Origin: an uncultured Sphingorhabdus sp.
GTDB taxonomy: Bacteria; Pseudomonadota; Alphaproteobacteria; Sphingomonadales; Sphingomonadaceae
DNA: 64,000 nucleotides
Assembly (NCBI GenBank): GCA_937873665.1
Contig: CALMYW010000519.1
Span: forward strand, 16,764-80,763
Direction: 5' to 3'
The notes under the pieces were generated by a model that saw nothing but the letters and a program-made list of their open reading frames with translations, was not told where the DNA came from and did no database searches. The translations under genes were made by a program, and so were the position numbers. This document shows, piece by piece, positions 34,521-43,009 of the stretch (position 1 is the first letter of the stretch; every line of letters starts with the position of its first letter).

Positions 34521-35372
34521 TTAACATTTCTTGGTGTTAGCCTTGTGATCACGATACGCGTTCCAGCTTTTGCAGAGACTGTTTTTTCGAAGTTTGTAAA
34601 GATAGGGGAGATTCATCGGCGCTGCTTCAACGGCAGCATTATAATCAAGCAGGAGCAACATAACATCGCCCATCTGGGCACCCCTAGCTTGGGCTGCATT
34701 TAGTCGCAACCGAAGTTGGCAGATTGAGCGGGCAGCGGCCCAGTGCCCCTGGAGAGCACCAAACACTTCGGATGACAGGAAAAATGGTAATAGCGCTAAA
34801 AAAACCCGCGCAATCGAAACGCGTAGCTCGGCATTGTCTGAGGGCATCAGAATCAGCCCGCCAATCACTGCGACTAGAGCGATCATAACCAAGAAGAGTG
34901 CCATCCATCGCCCGCTTTCCTCTTGCAGCTTTTCTGTCCAAAACGCAGATTCTTCTAGCATCTCAGCAAGTCGCGACGGCCCTTTTGGAGCCGTAGTCGC
35001 AAAATAGTGTGGATCGGCGAGCTGGGTCGCACGGCTGTCATCCACGTTGAAGGACTGATAAATCTGGAAAAGTTGTTCTGGGGAAGGAGCGTCCGTGAAG
35101 CCTTCCAATACAAGACAAGCCCGCCTCGCTTGATCGCCATCTGTTTTATAACGACGATAATTGTGCGTTGCAGTTAGCCAAATGACAAGTAACACGGCAC
35201 CTGCGGCTGCAAGATAAAGTTGAAGAGCGCTATCATTAGAAAATACGGAGACTGCCGCGATCGCTGCGATTAGGAACTGGGATGTAATCACCCACACCCG
35301 TAGTCGCTGAGCTTCATCGAACGAGGCTCGTTGATATCCCACAAACTGGGCTGGATTGAAGCTATCGGACAT
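34521..35372 (-). CDS. S-4TM-type membrane effector (CBASS-like)
   Basis: ATG 35372 gives 283 residues and overlaps the GrpB gene by 11 bp. Four transmembrane helices fall in two pairs (about 26-45 and 50-68; 156-176 and 186-207), separated by a cytosolic domain, with a cytosolic C-terminal helical tail. This is the layout of the S-4TM family, predicted pore-forming effectors that accompany CD-NTases. On sensing a cyclic nucleotide, such a protein would permeabilise the inner membrane and stop phage spread. Position two genes downstream of a CD-NTase supports this; direct effector activity is inferred. Confidence 0.75.
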   Translation of the reverse strand: MSDSFNPAQFVGYQRASFDEAQRLRVWVITSQFLIAAIAAVSVFSNDSALQLYLAAAGAVLLVIWLTATHNYRRYKTDGDQARRACLVLEGFTDAPSPEQLFQIYQSFNVDDSRATQLADPHYFATTAPKGPSRLAEMLEESAFWTEKLQEESGRWMALFLVMIALVAVIGGLILMPSDNAELRVSIARVFLALLPFFLSSEVFGALQGHWAAARSICQLRLRLNAAQARGAQMGDVMLLLLDYNAAVEAAPMNLPYLYKLRKNSLCKSWNAYRDHKANTKKC

Positions 35373-35880
35373 TTGCCCCACCCAAAACGCTGCGTACAAA
35401 CTCGCTTTTTCCAGCTGCATACGCGTCTAGATCGGTAGGATGCAGGTCCGCAAGGTTCCTCTTCAGAATTTCATAACGCCTAGCTAGGCTACTGTCGGAT
35501 CGCAAAGCATCGCGAAATGTAATCATAGCTTGCCAGTACGGCCCATTTATTGGCGCAACGTGCAAGTGTACCGCCGGTTTATCTTCTTCGCGGACAAGTT
35601 CCAAGAATGAAACACCGTATTCCTTTGATTGAGCCTGCCCCTGCTTATAGCCAAGCTTTTTTAGATCTTCGAAAAATGCTTCCTTTGAAGGTGAAAAGGT
35701 CCCGATTAGTAGATCAATGATCGGCTTACCCGAGATTCCCGCTATCGCTGCACTACCTATAGGCTCAATATCGCAAGGACCGAGGGCCTGTTTTATTCTT
35801 TTCATTTCTGCGACTTGAAGCTGAGGCCAAGCGGGATCGTAAGGGAGTATCCAAACCTCCTGAGATGTCGATTCACTCAT
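35362..35880 (-). CDS. GrpB-family nucleotidyltransferase-like protein
   Basis: 172 residues from ATG 35880. The N-terminus YDPAWPQLQVAEMKRIKQAL and the segment IEPIGSAAIAGISGKPIIDL match GrpB/UPF0157 proteins, a nucleotidyltransferase-fold family also found fused to dephospho-CoA kinase. The conserved Gly-Ser and Lys-Pro-Ile-Ile-Asp are kept, and HLHVAPINGPYW carries the family His segment. It sits between a CD-NTase gene and an S-4TM effector gene and overlaps the latter, so it is probably part of the same system, perhaps as an auxiliary enzyme. The substrate is unknown. Confidence 0.8.
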   Translation of the reverse strand: MSESTSQEVWILPYDPAWPQLQVAEMKRIKQALGPCDIEPIGSAAIAGISGKPIIDLLIGTFSPSKEAFFEDLKKLGYKQGQAQSKEYGVSFLELVREEDKPAVHLHVAPINGPYWQAMITFRDALRSDSSLARRYEILKRNLADLHPTDLDAYAAGKSEFVRSVLGGANVR

Positions 35881-35928
35881 TCGACAGAACTAACGGCAGT
35901 CACTGTTTAACAGCAACAATTTTTTGAC

Positions 35929-35997
35929 AAAATGGCGAATGGCCTTGCTGTGCGTTTGCAACCTAGCACGTAAATTTGTCAGCGACTTCGCCATTTT
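35929..35997. repeat. Long inverted repeat between CD-NTase and GrpB genes
   Basis: AAAATGGCGAA (35929-35939) and TTCGCCATTTT (35987-35997) are perfect 11-bp inverted repeats 47 nt apart in the 156-bp gap. It may be an internal promoter region, an RNA processing hairpin or a mobile-element scar. Confidence 0.55.
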
Positions 35998-36036
35998 CGC
36001 AAGATACAGGATCGCTCAATTGCAGACCCTTATTCG

Positions 36037-37482
36037 TCACTCAATTATCACCAAGAAAGGCGCACTCTGACCGACAAGACGATCATCTGAACGCCTGATT
36101 ATGAACGCTTCGGCGATATGCACCCCGCGATAGCGTAGCGATTCCCATCTCCGATTCCCAGTCATGGCAGGATTGAATCCCCCGCGCCCTTGCCCCAACG
36201 CCATTGCCATTGCACCGGTATTCGTAATTCTCCATTGTACTCGATAGCCTTCTGGCAACGATTGCCCGTTATTAACCGTGACATCGAACCAAATTCCACC
36301 CGATCTGGATAGGCTTTCTTCTTGTTGCAGACGCCTGCCTGACATTGCATCCTTCGAACTTTGCCAAATAGCAACGACTTGGACGTTTTGGCTGAATGAG
36401 TCTGCCTTGGGCCAAGGCGGTGCCTGCATGTGAGGAGGCGAGAAGAAGGTACGAGGCAGAATAGCAACCCCAAAACTCGCAACTGCATCCACAAGTCCGT
36501 CCAGATGAGCGGCGGTAGACGCCAATAGATTTGAAACAAGCGATTTGCTTTCATCAGCGCTTGCTTTCGTCAGAACGGATTCTCCCTTTGCGAATTCATC
36601 GCCGAATATGCGCCTCCAAGCTGCTATGCTCCTTGCGCGATCTTCCTCATCATAAGCCTCATCAATCCAATTTCGGTATTTGTTGATGAAATTTCGGAAA
36701 TTTGAGTATTGTGCCTCGGTCCAGCTCGCGGCAAGGTCCTCGGATGCCAAATGTGGGTTGCTCACCACAGGCTTGTGGGGTCGAGCCTGGAGCCAATCAT
36801 CCAGTCGGCCCATTACGGTCTTTAGTGTGGTTGGCACGTCAGCAAACGCGTCCGATTCCTTGTCCGTCCAGTAAATTTGGTTTGCCAATAGCGTCGTGAG
36901 CAAGACGGACGGACAAGTGAAGGTCGTCTTGATATCTCTAAGATACTTGAGCAAGCGAGTCACTTTACGAAATGAGTTGCTGCCTGAGTAGCCATTCTGT
37001 TCTTTCAACCATTCAGTAAACAACATGGGCTCCGATCGTTCAAATAAATCGGCTCCTCTGTTGCAGACTTCGTAACGATCCGGAATCAGCCGCCCCACCA
37101 CGCATGGCGCAATATCGACCTGCCGGTCGCCGACATAAGTGATCGTGACACAATAGTCCCACGTCTTAGCCTTATCGCCGTAAGTCGCACTATCCGAGAA
37201 TGCTTGCCCTAATGATTTCACATAATCAGCTGCTGTCCAATTATCGACTGGCTCGACAAGGACCAATAGGTCGGCATCGAATTCGGCTCCATGCAGTGGT
37301 TTGATAATCGTATCATGCGCCCATGACCCTTGCGGATAAAAGCGGATGATTTCAGGCGCCCAGTCACATTGACGCACGAAATTGGTCAGCGCACTGACGT
37401 TTGTTTCAAGCGCATTAAGCCTTGTTCGATTAAGATTTACGGTATCGTTCAAGAAGGACCTGAACTGCGAAATTAACTTCAA
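36037..37482 (-). CDS. CD-NTase with AGS-C sensor domain (CBASS-type)
   Basis: 481 residues from TTG 37482; GGGGGG lies just upstream and the N-terminus (QFRSFLNDTVNLNRTRL) fits the family, so the rare start is accepted. The polymerase-beta-like core has Gly52-Ser53 (YPQGSWAHDT) and Asp69-x-Asp71 (EFDADLLV), with a later Asp in QVDIAPCV, the full catalytic set. The C-terminus from about residue 385 (GIWFDVTVNNG, RWESLRYRGVHIAEAFIIRR) matches the AGS-C nucleotide-sensing domain. It should make a cyclic oligonucleotide upon infection to trigger the S-4TM effector. No Cap2/Cap3 or HORMA partners are present, so a short type I-like CBASS is the best fit. Confidence 0.85.
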   Translation of the reverse strand: MKLISQFRSFLNDTVNLNRTRLNALETNVSALTNFVRQCDWAPEIIRFYPQGSWAHDTIIKPLHGAEFDADLLVLVEPVDNWTAADYVKSLGQAFSDSATYGDKAKTWDYCVTITYVGDRQVDIAPCVVGRLIPDRYEVCNRGADLFERSEPMLFTEWLKEQNGYSGSNSFRKVTRLLKYLRDIKTTFTCPSVLLTTLLANQIYWTDKESDAFADVPTTLKTVMGRLDDWLQARPHKPVVSNPHLASEDLAASWTEAQYSNFRNFINKYRNWIDEAYDEEDRARSIAAWRRIFGDEFAKGESVLTKASADESKSLVSNLLASTAAHLDGLVDAVASFGVAILPRTFFSPPHMQAPPWPKADSFSQNVQVVAIWQSSKDAMSGRRLQQEESLSRSGGIWFDVTVNNGQSLPEGYRVQWRITNTGAMAMALGQGRGGFNPAMTGNRRWESLRYRGVHIAEAFIIRRSDDRLVGQSAPFLVIIE

Positions 37483-37629
37483 ATGCCCCCCAAAAAAGAA
37501 ATAGAATTATCAAGTGCCCAACAAAGCAAGTGGGGTTTGCTGCCTACAGATTCAAGTTCTTACCAGGTACCCTACGCTGGCGTGATACGGCGCATAGCGC
37601 GAAGCGAAATCCGCTGTTAAAAGAAAGCG

Positions 37630-40107
37630 ATGTCAGGAATGAGTACGACGGCCAAAGGAAATGCGTTTCGCGATACACTGGAAAAGGTGCTGAGCGCTGC
37701 TGGCTTCAATACGTCCACGGAAACGAAGGTGGGTCAGAAGAACGTAGACGTTGCTGCAGTGTGGACAAAAGACGATGTGGCTGGCGAACAGCGGTACGTC
37801 TTTGAGGCTAAAGATTACAAAGGGACGTTACCGGCAAAGGAGTGTAGCGAATTCGTCTCTGATAATCTTCCGCTCCTTCTCGAAGGTGCGATTGACCGTG
37901 CTTGGCTCATATCGAAAGGCCCAATTGCGCCAGGTGGGCGCGCTGCTGCGGAGCGGCACCGTGGCTTGCAGATCATTACGTTTATCGAACTCCAGCGGCG
38001 GTTGCTTCTGATCGACTCATATCTGAAAGACCTCATTGAGACTTACGAGCAATCCCAGTTGGAAAGCTTTTACGTGCGGCCTGAAACGGCTAGTGGAGCG
38101 GACCTCGAAAATCACATCAAAGGTTGGATAGAAAAAGACGACGCGCCACCGCTCTTCGTTCTGGGTGCCTATGGCAAAGGCAAATCTACCTTTGCAACCC
38201 ATTTGGCTGCTACTATGGCGCGCTTAGCGCTGGTCGACCCTAGTGCGCGTGTTCCCATATTGGTCCGGCTGGGAGAAATTGCCGACGAGCAGTCAATTGA
38301 AGGCCTGCTTGGCAAAGTCCTTGCCAGCCAACATCGCGTGACCAATTACCATTTTGACACGCTGCGAGCCCTAAATCGCAACGGCCGGTTTCTGATCATA
38401 TACGATGGCTTCGATGAGATGAAGCATGGGCTGACGCCAGCAAAATTCCAGCAAGTGTTGGCTGAACTTATGCGCTTGGATGAGGGAGATGCCCGCATAC
38501 TTGTACTTGGTAGAGACACGGCCTTCCACGACGAGGTAGAGTTCCGAGCCGTGATCGACGGCATTCAGCGAACAAGCGCCGGTCGTGAAATCACCACGCC
38601 TGGACGACGCAGCTACAGCCATGTCGAGATCCGCGGCTTCACTGCGGACGAGGCTCGAACGTTCGTTTCCAACTATCTTCCGATACGCGCCGAAAGCGAA
38701 CGCGAAGGGCCAGCGACGGACCAGGCTTGGATTGCGCAGCGCGTCGTCGAACTTAGCAGCGGTCGCTTCGACCGGCTGCTCGAGCGTCCTGTACACGCGC
38801 AAATGCTCTGCGAAATCGCGGTGCAACCCGACCAGCTCCGTGCGGACATGTCAGTATATGAACTCTTCGATAGCTTTGTGCACCTTTTGATTCACCGCGA
38901 ACTCGAAAAGCGCGGTCGGGACCGATCGTTCCCGCTGGACTCGCGTCGACGGTTTAACGCCCACCTAGCTTGGTGGCTTTGGGAAATGGGAGGTGCATCC
39001 ACCACGACGTTAGCGGATATTCCACAGCACATTTGCGACGCCGCGACACGGGACCTCCATCACTCTCTCGATCGTGAGGAGATGCGCCGGGAACTCATCC
39101 AAGGATGCCTTGTCGAGAAGGGGGTGAATACGATTTACTTCCACCGCTCGCTGCAAGAGTTTCTTGCAGCGGAGCACCTTATTGAAACTGACCTCCTTCA
39201 ACGCACTGGATCGCCGAGCTGGTTACACGAGGTCACTAGTTCTGTGACTCCAGAAGTTATCGAGTTTGTGGTCGCCGGTACTATTGTATCAAAGGAACGA
39301 CGGGACCGAGCGCTCTCGTGGCTTGGCAACCTCGCTGACGCCAAAGGTGAGCGCATTGCGCTGCCAGGTTTTGATCTCTTCACGCAACTCGGTAAATCGC
39401 TAAATCTTGTGATTGAGGAGCCAAATGACTCTCCATGGCTGATTTGGCTGGCGTTCTTTCTTAGAACCGGCGCGCGTGACTTTGGTGCACGTGGTTCCAA
39501 CACCTTTCCCGTTCTCGCTGATCTGATCTCCGGAACGAGGGGCGCATCACTGGAATGCCAAGCGGCCGCGCTTTATCTGCTATGTAGAGTATTATTTCAC
39601 AAAGTGACGGATCAGTCGTTCGCTGTCGCGCTAGCAGCGATGATCCCTGTGAAGCAGCTTTCCGAAGCGACGACCGAGGCGCGAGTGAAGAAATCGGAAA
39701 GACAGATTATCCGCCAAGCAGACGACTTTACGTTCTGGGCGCTCCTGCGCTGCTGGAAAGTGGACCGGCATGAGGATGAAACGCTTCTCCTCTCTGTGGA
39801 CCTCATTAGCCTGCATAACGATACAATGGGGGCGATGCCCTATGGCTTCGACAATGATGGGGCGATGCCGGTGCAAGAAGTGGTTACGGTGCAGGTACAA
39901 TCCATCTATCGCGCCCTTGCTAGCTTCAAACCAAGCGTTCCTGAAAAGGAAATCGAGGCCATAAGGCCCTTCTTCAACGACGCAGACGTCCGCAGGAAGA
40001 TCGCGCCTGTCAAGGTAGAGTATCGGCGCCCGCAGGTGCAGGTCACGCCTCAAACCATGCCAGAGGAACGGCATACCTTGACGTTACGTAGGCGTTCCAG
40101 CAATTGA
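37630..40107 (+). CDS. Nuclease-NACHT NTPase (antiphage NLR-like)
   Basis: 825 residues from ATG 37630; ATG 37639 is an alternative. Residues 8-120 form an Mrr-like restriction endonuclease with Asp40 and Glu59-Ala-Lys61 (VFEAKDYKG). A NACHT STAND NTPase follows: Walker A GAYGKGKST (179-187), Walker B FLIIYDGFDEM (about 254-264) and a winged-helix-like region. The C-terminal 350 residues are helical, perhaps repeats that sense a phage ligand. Family knowledge: bacterial NACHT proteins provide antiphage defence, with N-terminal nucleases as effectors. It is transcribed divergently from the CD-NTase with 147 bp between them, as a stand-alone unit. Confidence 0.85.
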   Translation: MSGMSTTAKGNAFRDTLEKVLSAAGFNTSTETKVGQKNVDVAAVWTKDDVAGEQRYVFEAKDYKGTLPAKECSEFVSDNLPLLLEGAIDRAWLISKGPIAPGGRAAAERHRGLQIITFIELQRRLLLIDSYLKDLIETYEQSQLESFYVRPETASGADLENHIKGWIEKDDAPPLFVLGAYGKGKSTFATHLAATMARLALVDPSARVPILVRLGEIADEQSIEGLLGKVLASQHRVTNYHFDTLRALNRNGRFLIIYDGFDEMKHGLTPAKFQQVLAELMRLDEGDARILVLGRDTAFHDEVEFRAVIDGIQRTSAGREITTPGRRSYSHVEIRGFTADEARTFVSNYLPIRAESEREGPATDQAWIAQRVVELSSGRFDRLLERPVHAQMLCEIAVQPDQLRADMSVYELFDSFVHLLIHRELEKRGRDRSFPLDSRRRFNAHLAWWLWEMGGASTTTLADIPQHICDAATRDLHHSLDREEMRRELIQGCLVEKGVNTIYFHRSLQEFLAAEHLIETDLLQRTGSPSWLHEVTSSVTPEVIEFVVAGTIVSKERRDRALSWLGNLADAKGERIALPGFDLFTQLGKSLNLVIEEPNDSPWLIWLAFFLRTGARDFGARGSNTFPVLADLISGTRGASLECQAAALYLLCRVLFHKVTDQSFAVALAAMIPVKQLSEATTEARVKKSERQIIRQADDFTFWALLRCWKVDRHEDETLLLSVDLISLHNDTMGAMPYGFDNDGAMPVQEVVTVQVQSIYRALASFKPSVPEKEIEAIRPFFNDADVRRKIAPVKVEYRRPQVQVTPQTMPEERHTLTLRRRSSN

Positions 40108-40451
40108 TATTGGAGTTGATCGAACGAACGTGAGTTCGTGGGAACCTCACTGCTCCATAAGCGCGCTTCGCGGAAAACGATGGTCGGTTTCAACGAAATC
40201 TTAGCAGCGCAGATGAGACTATGAGAACGTATGGCCGCGCCCAAGGATTTAAATCGCAGCGTCGAACGGCAGAACTGTTAGCGCGAGTAGAGGTAAAAAG
40301 CGCCTGCTGAGCTGCGACAGCTTCCGATGAAATTGCGGAGTTCACCGTTGTTGCAAAACCGGCTAAGAGCAGCCGCTGCAACAGAATGGGCAAAACTGCT
40401 GCAAGTGAAACCATTTAATTTCAGTATCATAGTACAGATAATCGAAAAGGA
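40108..40451. other. Intergenic, no gene seen
   Basis: AT-rich spacer after the NACHT gene. Short frames lack ribosome sites. It probably carries the promoter of the HEPN-like gene at its right end. Confidence 0.4.
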
Positions 40452-40961
40452 ATGGTTATGAGCACAGCTTGGTTGAAAGCAAACTTGCCAGGGTTTGCAA
40501 ACTTATCGCTGGCCGAGCGCCGAGCAATTGCCGATTTCACATTTTTGTGGACGCTTTTTGAGGCAAGGATTCTCGCAACACGCGGAAGCGCGCAGGCAAT
40601 CACAAGCGCGGTGACGGCATGGTACCAGGCTGGCCAGCTTGCCGTCAATTCCTTCGATGGCGAACTTGCCTATTTCCGCAGCCGCTATTTTGAAAACGGA
40701 GAATTCACCCATCATTTTGATGGGCTGCATCTGAGGCAGAACGACAACCCCGCGCTCGTAAGAGGCGTGATTGATGGAAGCGACAATGGGGATCAAAACC
40801 GTGTGATCGCGATTCTGACGATACTCTTCCGATATCGAAACAACCTCTTTCACGGGATAAAGTGGCAGTACCATTTTGTCGATCAATTAGAGAACTTTCG
40901 GCAGGCCAATGCGATTCTAAAACGAGTTCTTGAACGTCACGGAAACTTGCTTGGGCCTTAA
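40452..40961 (+). CDS. HEPN-like protein, possible RNase
   Basis: 169 residues from ATG 40452 (or ATG 40458), with AAAAGGA 5 nt upstream. The all-helical sequence carries Arg129-x4-His134 in RYRNNLFHGIKW, which fits the HEPN RNase motif R-x4-6-H, with a polar residue after the Arg. HEPN proteins are frequent toxins or effectors in defence islands. No nucleotidyltransferase antitoxin of the MNT type is adjacent, so it is either an orphan or paired with the next gene 63 bp on. Confidence 0.6.
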   Translation: MVMSTAWLKANLPGFANLSLAERRAIADFTFLWTLFEARILATRGSAQAITSAVTAWYQAGQLAVNSFDGELAYFRSRYFENGEFTHHFDGLHLRQNDNPALVRGVIDGSDNGDQNRVIAILTILFRYRNNLFHGIKWQYHFVDQLENFRQANAILKRVLERHGNLLGP

Positions 40962-41024
40962 CCTCCACCTATTCTCACTGAACATTAAGCCTGCATCACA
41001 TTGTCCGAGCATTTGGGGTTAGCC

Positions 41025-41807
41025 ATGCTGAGAAACACAGAAATCTCAGAACTTCGTCCCGAGATGATCGAAGTCGTGAGAAGGGCTCAGCACCTTGTGC
41101 ATTCCTACCTCGCGGGATTGGCTTTCATTGCCAAGGACACGGCACGTGACCCCGCCTTCACCTCAAATCATCTTCTTTCTTACCTTTCGCAGGATATCCT
41201 TCAGTCAGCGATGGCAGTGATGACTCTCACTACTGAAGGGGTGCTAAATGTGGTCCGTCGAGAGCTTCGATTTTTAATCGAGGCGTCAATCAAGATTTGC
41301 TATGTTCAGCAGCGCAGTTACTCATCGACTATCGAGGAGAAGTTGCAGCTCTATGATAAGGTTTTTCAGTCGCAACGCATTTCAATCAAAAACAATCTCG
41401 ACCTACCGCTTTTGTCGGAAGGTATTCGAGAAGAGTTCTACGAAGAAGTCGGCCGCTTATATGGAGCAACCTCGAAGTACGTTCATCTGTCACCCGACCA
41501 GATTGTCGAATCAATCGCTTTGGCTCAGGCCGGCATAACGTCCGGCATGGAAGGGCCATCCGAAGTTGAAAAGCTGAATTTATTGGCCGAACGCGTTCTA
41601 GCAGCATCGTTAGTCTTACTTTTTCATAGCGTCCCTAGTTGGGTGGCGGGAGACTGGTTAGTAGACCGAAACGGCAGCACGATTGATTGGCACTTTGTGC
41701 AGTCAAAATTCATTGCCGATCTAGACCAGCAATTTGACTATAAGCACGAACGGCAAGATCGATTGGCAGAAATCCAAGCGCACCGTGCTGTTGGAATAAG
41801 GTTCTAA
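41025..41807 (+). CDS. Helical hypothetical protein in defence block
   Basis: 260 residues from ATG 41025, preceded by GGGGTT; a TTG start at 41001 is less likely. It is predicted helical throughout, with the segments LRFLIEASIKICYVQQ and YGATSKYVHLSP recalling a family of HEPN-like or AbiV-type uncharacterised proteins. No R-x4-6-H motif is intact. It follows the HEPN-like gene in the same direction and may be its partner. I do not recognise a specific function. Confidence 0.55.
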   Translation: MLRNTEISELRPEMIEVVRRAQHLVHSYLAGLAFIAKDTARDPAFTSNHLLSYLSQDILQSAMAVMTLTTEGVLNVVRRELRFLIEASIKICYVQQRSYSSTIEEKLQLYDKVFQSQRISIKNNLDLPLLSEGIREEFYEEVGRLYGATSKYVHLSPDQIVESIALAQAGITSGMEGPSEVEKLNLLAERVLAASLVLLFHSVPSWVAGDWLVDRNGSTIDWHFVQSKFIADLDQQFDYKHERQDRLAEIQAHRAVGIRF

Positions 41808-41819
41808 GCCACCTCGCAA

Positions 41820-42689
41820 TCAGCTTTTAGGCAAAATATACTCGGCAAAGTTTGGTACGATGTGTTCGTCCCAAACCTCTGCGCCTATCAGTTTTTCGCC
41901 AGCGCTGTTTATTTCTTCCAGCGGCAAATCACTCACGCGCACGCCGGTTGGGACATAGCGCAGCACGGCTTGCCCAATAGTGATCTCACGGCTCGGAAAG
42001 CTCTGCGAGAATTTGCGCAACTGTGGGACCAACCGGTGGTGAAGCTGGCTATCAGAGCGCCCTTCATGCTCTGCATAAGCACGGCGAAGCTCCGCGCTAA
42101 CCACATCGTCAACCGTAGCCTTTGTGAGCGCTGCATCTTCGGCGGCGACAATTTCGGGTAGGTAGTCATTCATTGGATCACCTTGCGGATTTTGAAGCCG
42201 GATCGTGGCATCGACAATGACGAAAGGTGGTGCAACTACCCAAGCGTGACCACGCTGAGCCCCAGGGAAGTCTATAACGTCGCAGGAAGCCTGACCGCGC
42301 CAAAGGTCAGCCTCAGTGACTTCGGCAACGAAAGAGCCCATGAGTCCGAAGCTCCAAATGCCCATACGATCGAGGATGCGAGGCAACATGGAGGAAACAT
42401 GCACGCAGCTTCGCTGCATACCTTCCTTCTCAAACAGGTCTGCCATGAAGCTTGCCAATTTTGGTACGATAATGCGCGCTCTTGCGTCATATTCAGCAGA
42501 GCGCGGACGCGTATCTACCCACTGCGCGTATTTCTCCAGAAATTGCCCGTCCATTTGCTCCCGCTCAAGGAAAGCCTGCTGATCGTAGAAACCAAACTCT
42601 GCCGTATTGATGCCAAAGCCACGCAGCTCTTCCTCTATGCTCTGATGTGCGTTGACTTGCGCTCTAGCACGCTGCTTTGCTTGTCCCAT
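41820..42689 (-). CDS. Transglutaminase-like cysteine protease-fold protein
   Basis: ATG 42689 is chosen for its GAGGAAG ribosome site, giving 289 residues; the frame runs back to 43022 but overlaps the integrase and lacks a site. Cys95 (QRSCVHVSS) at a helix start, His148 (RGHAWVVA) and Asp160 (FVIVDATI) are spaced and set as a papain/transglutaminase Cys-His-Asp triad. No signal peptide or membrane segment is visible. It converges on the preceding gene (12-bp gap) and lies next to the recombinases. An effector protease or protein-modifying role is inferred from fold only. Confidence 0.55.
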   Translation of the reverse strand: MGQAKQRARAQVNAHQSIEEELRGFGINTAEFGFYDQQAFLEREQMDGQFLEKYAQWVDTRPRSAEYDARARIIVPKLASFMADLFEKEGMQRSCVHVSSMLPRILDRMGIWSFGLMGSFVAEVTEADLWRGQASCDVIDFPGAQRGHAWVVAPPFVIVDATIRLQNPQGDPMNDYLPEIVAAEDAALTKATVDDVVSAELRRAYAEHEGRSDSQLHHRLVPQLRKFSQSFPSREITIGQAVLRYVPTGVRVSDLPLEEINSAGEKLIGAEVWDEHIVPNFAEYILPKS

Positions 42690-43009
42690 GGCTTCCTCTG
42701 AGTTTTTTGGCCTACCCCCTGCATTATAGACCGTGGCCCGCTCGAGCCATCGATCATTTATTCGCGCAACCCTATTCCCCTTTTGTTGCATCCCAACGAT
42801 GACTGCTTTCCCATCATTGGCCGTAGAACTGGCCAGTCCGTAATCTCCAACGTTGTCGCCCAACCTGGGCCGATCACAGCCGCCGATTCCAGTCGTTCGG
42901 AGTCGACTTCCACCTGCTGAATCTATGACGGCTTTCGACGGCGCGGTTTTGGCATCGTGAACGGCTGCTATGTTGGTGAAATAGGAACCCGAGTTTGCTG
43001 ATGCACAGA

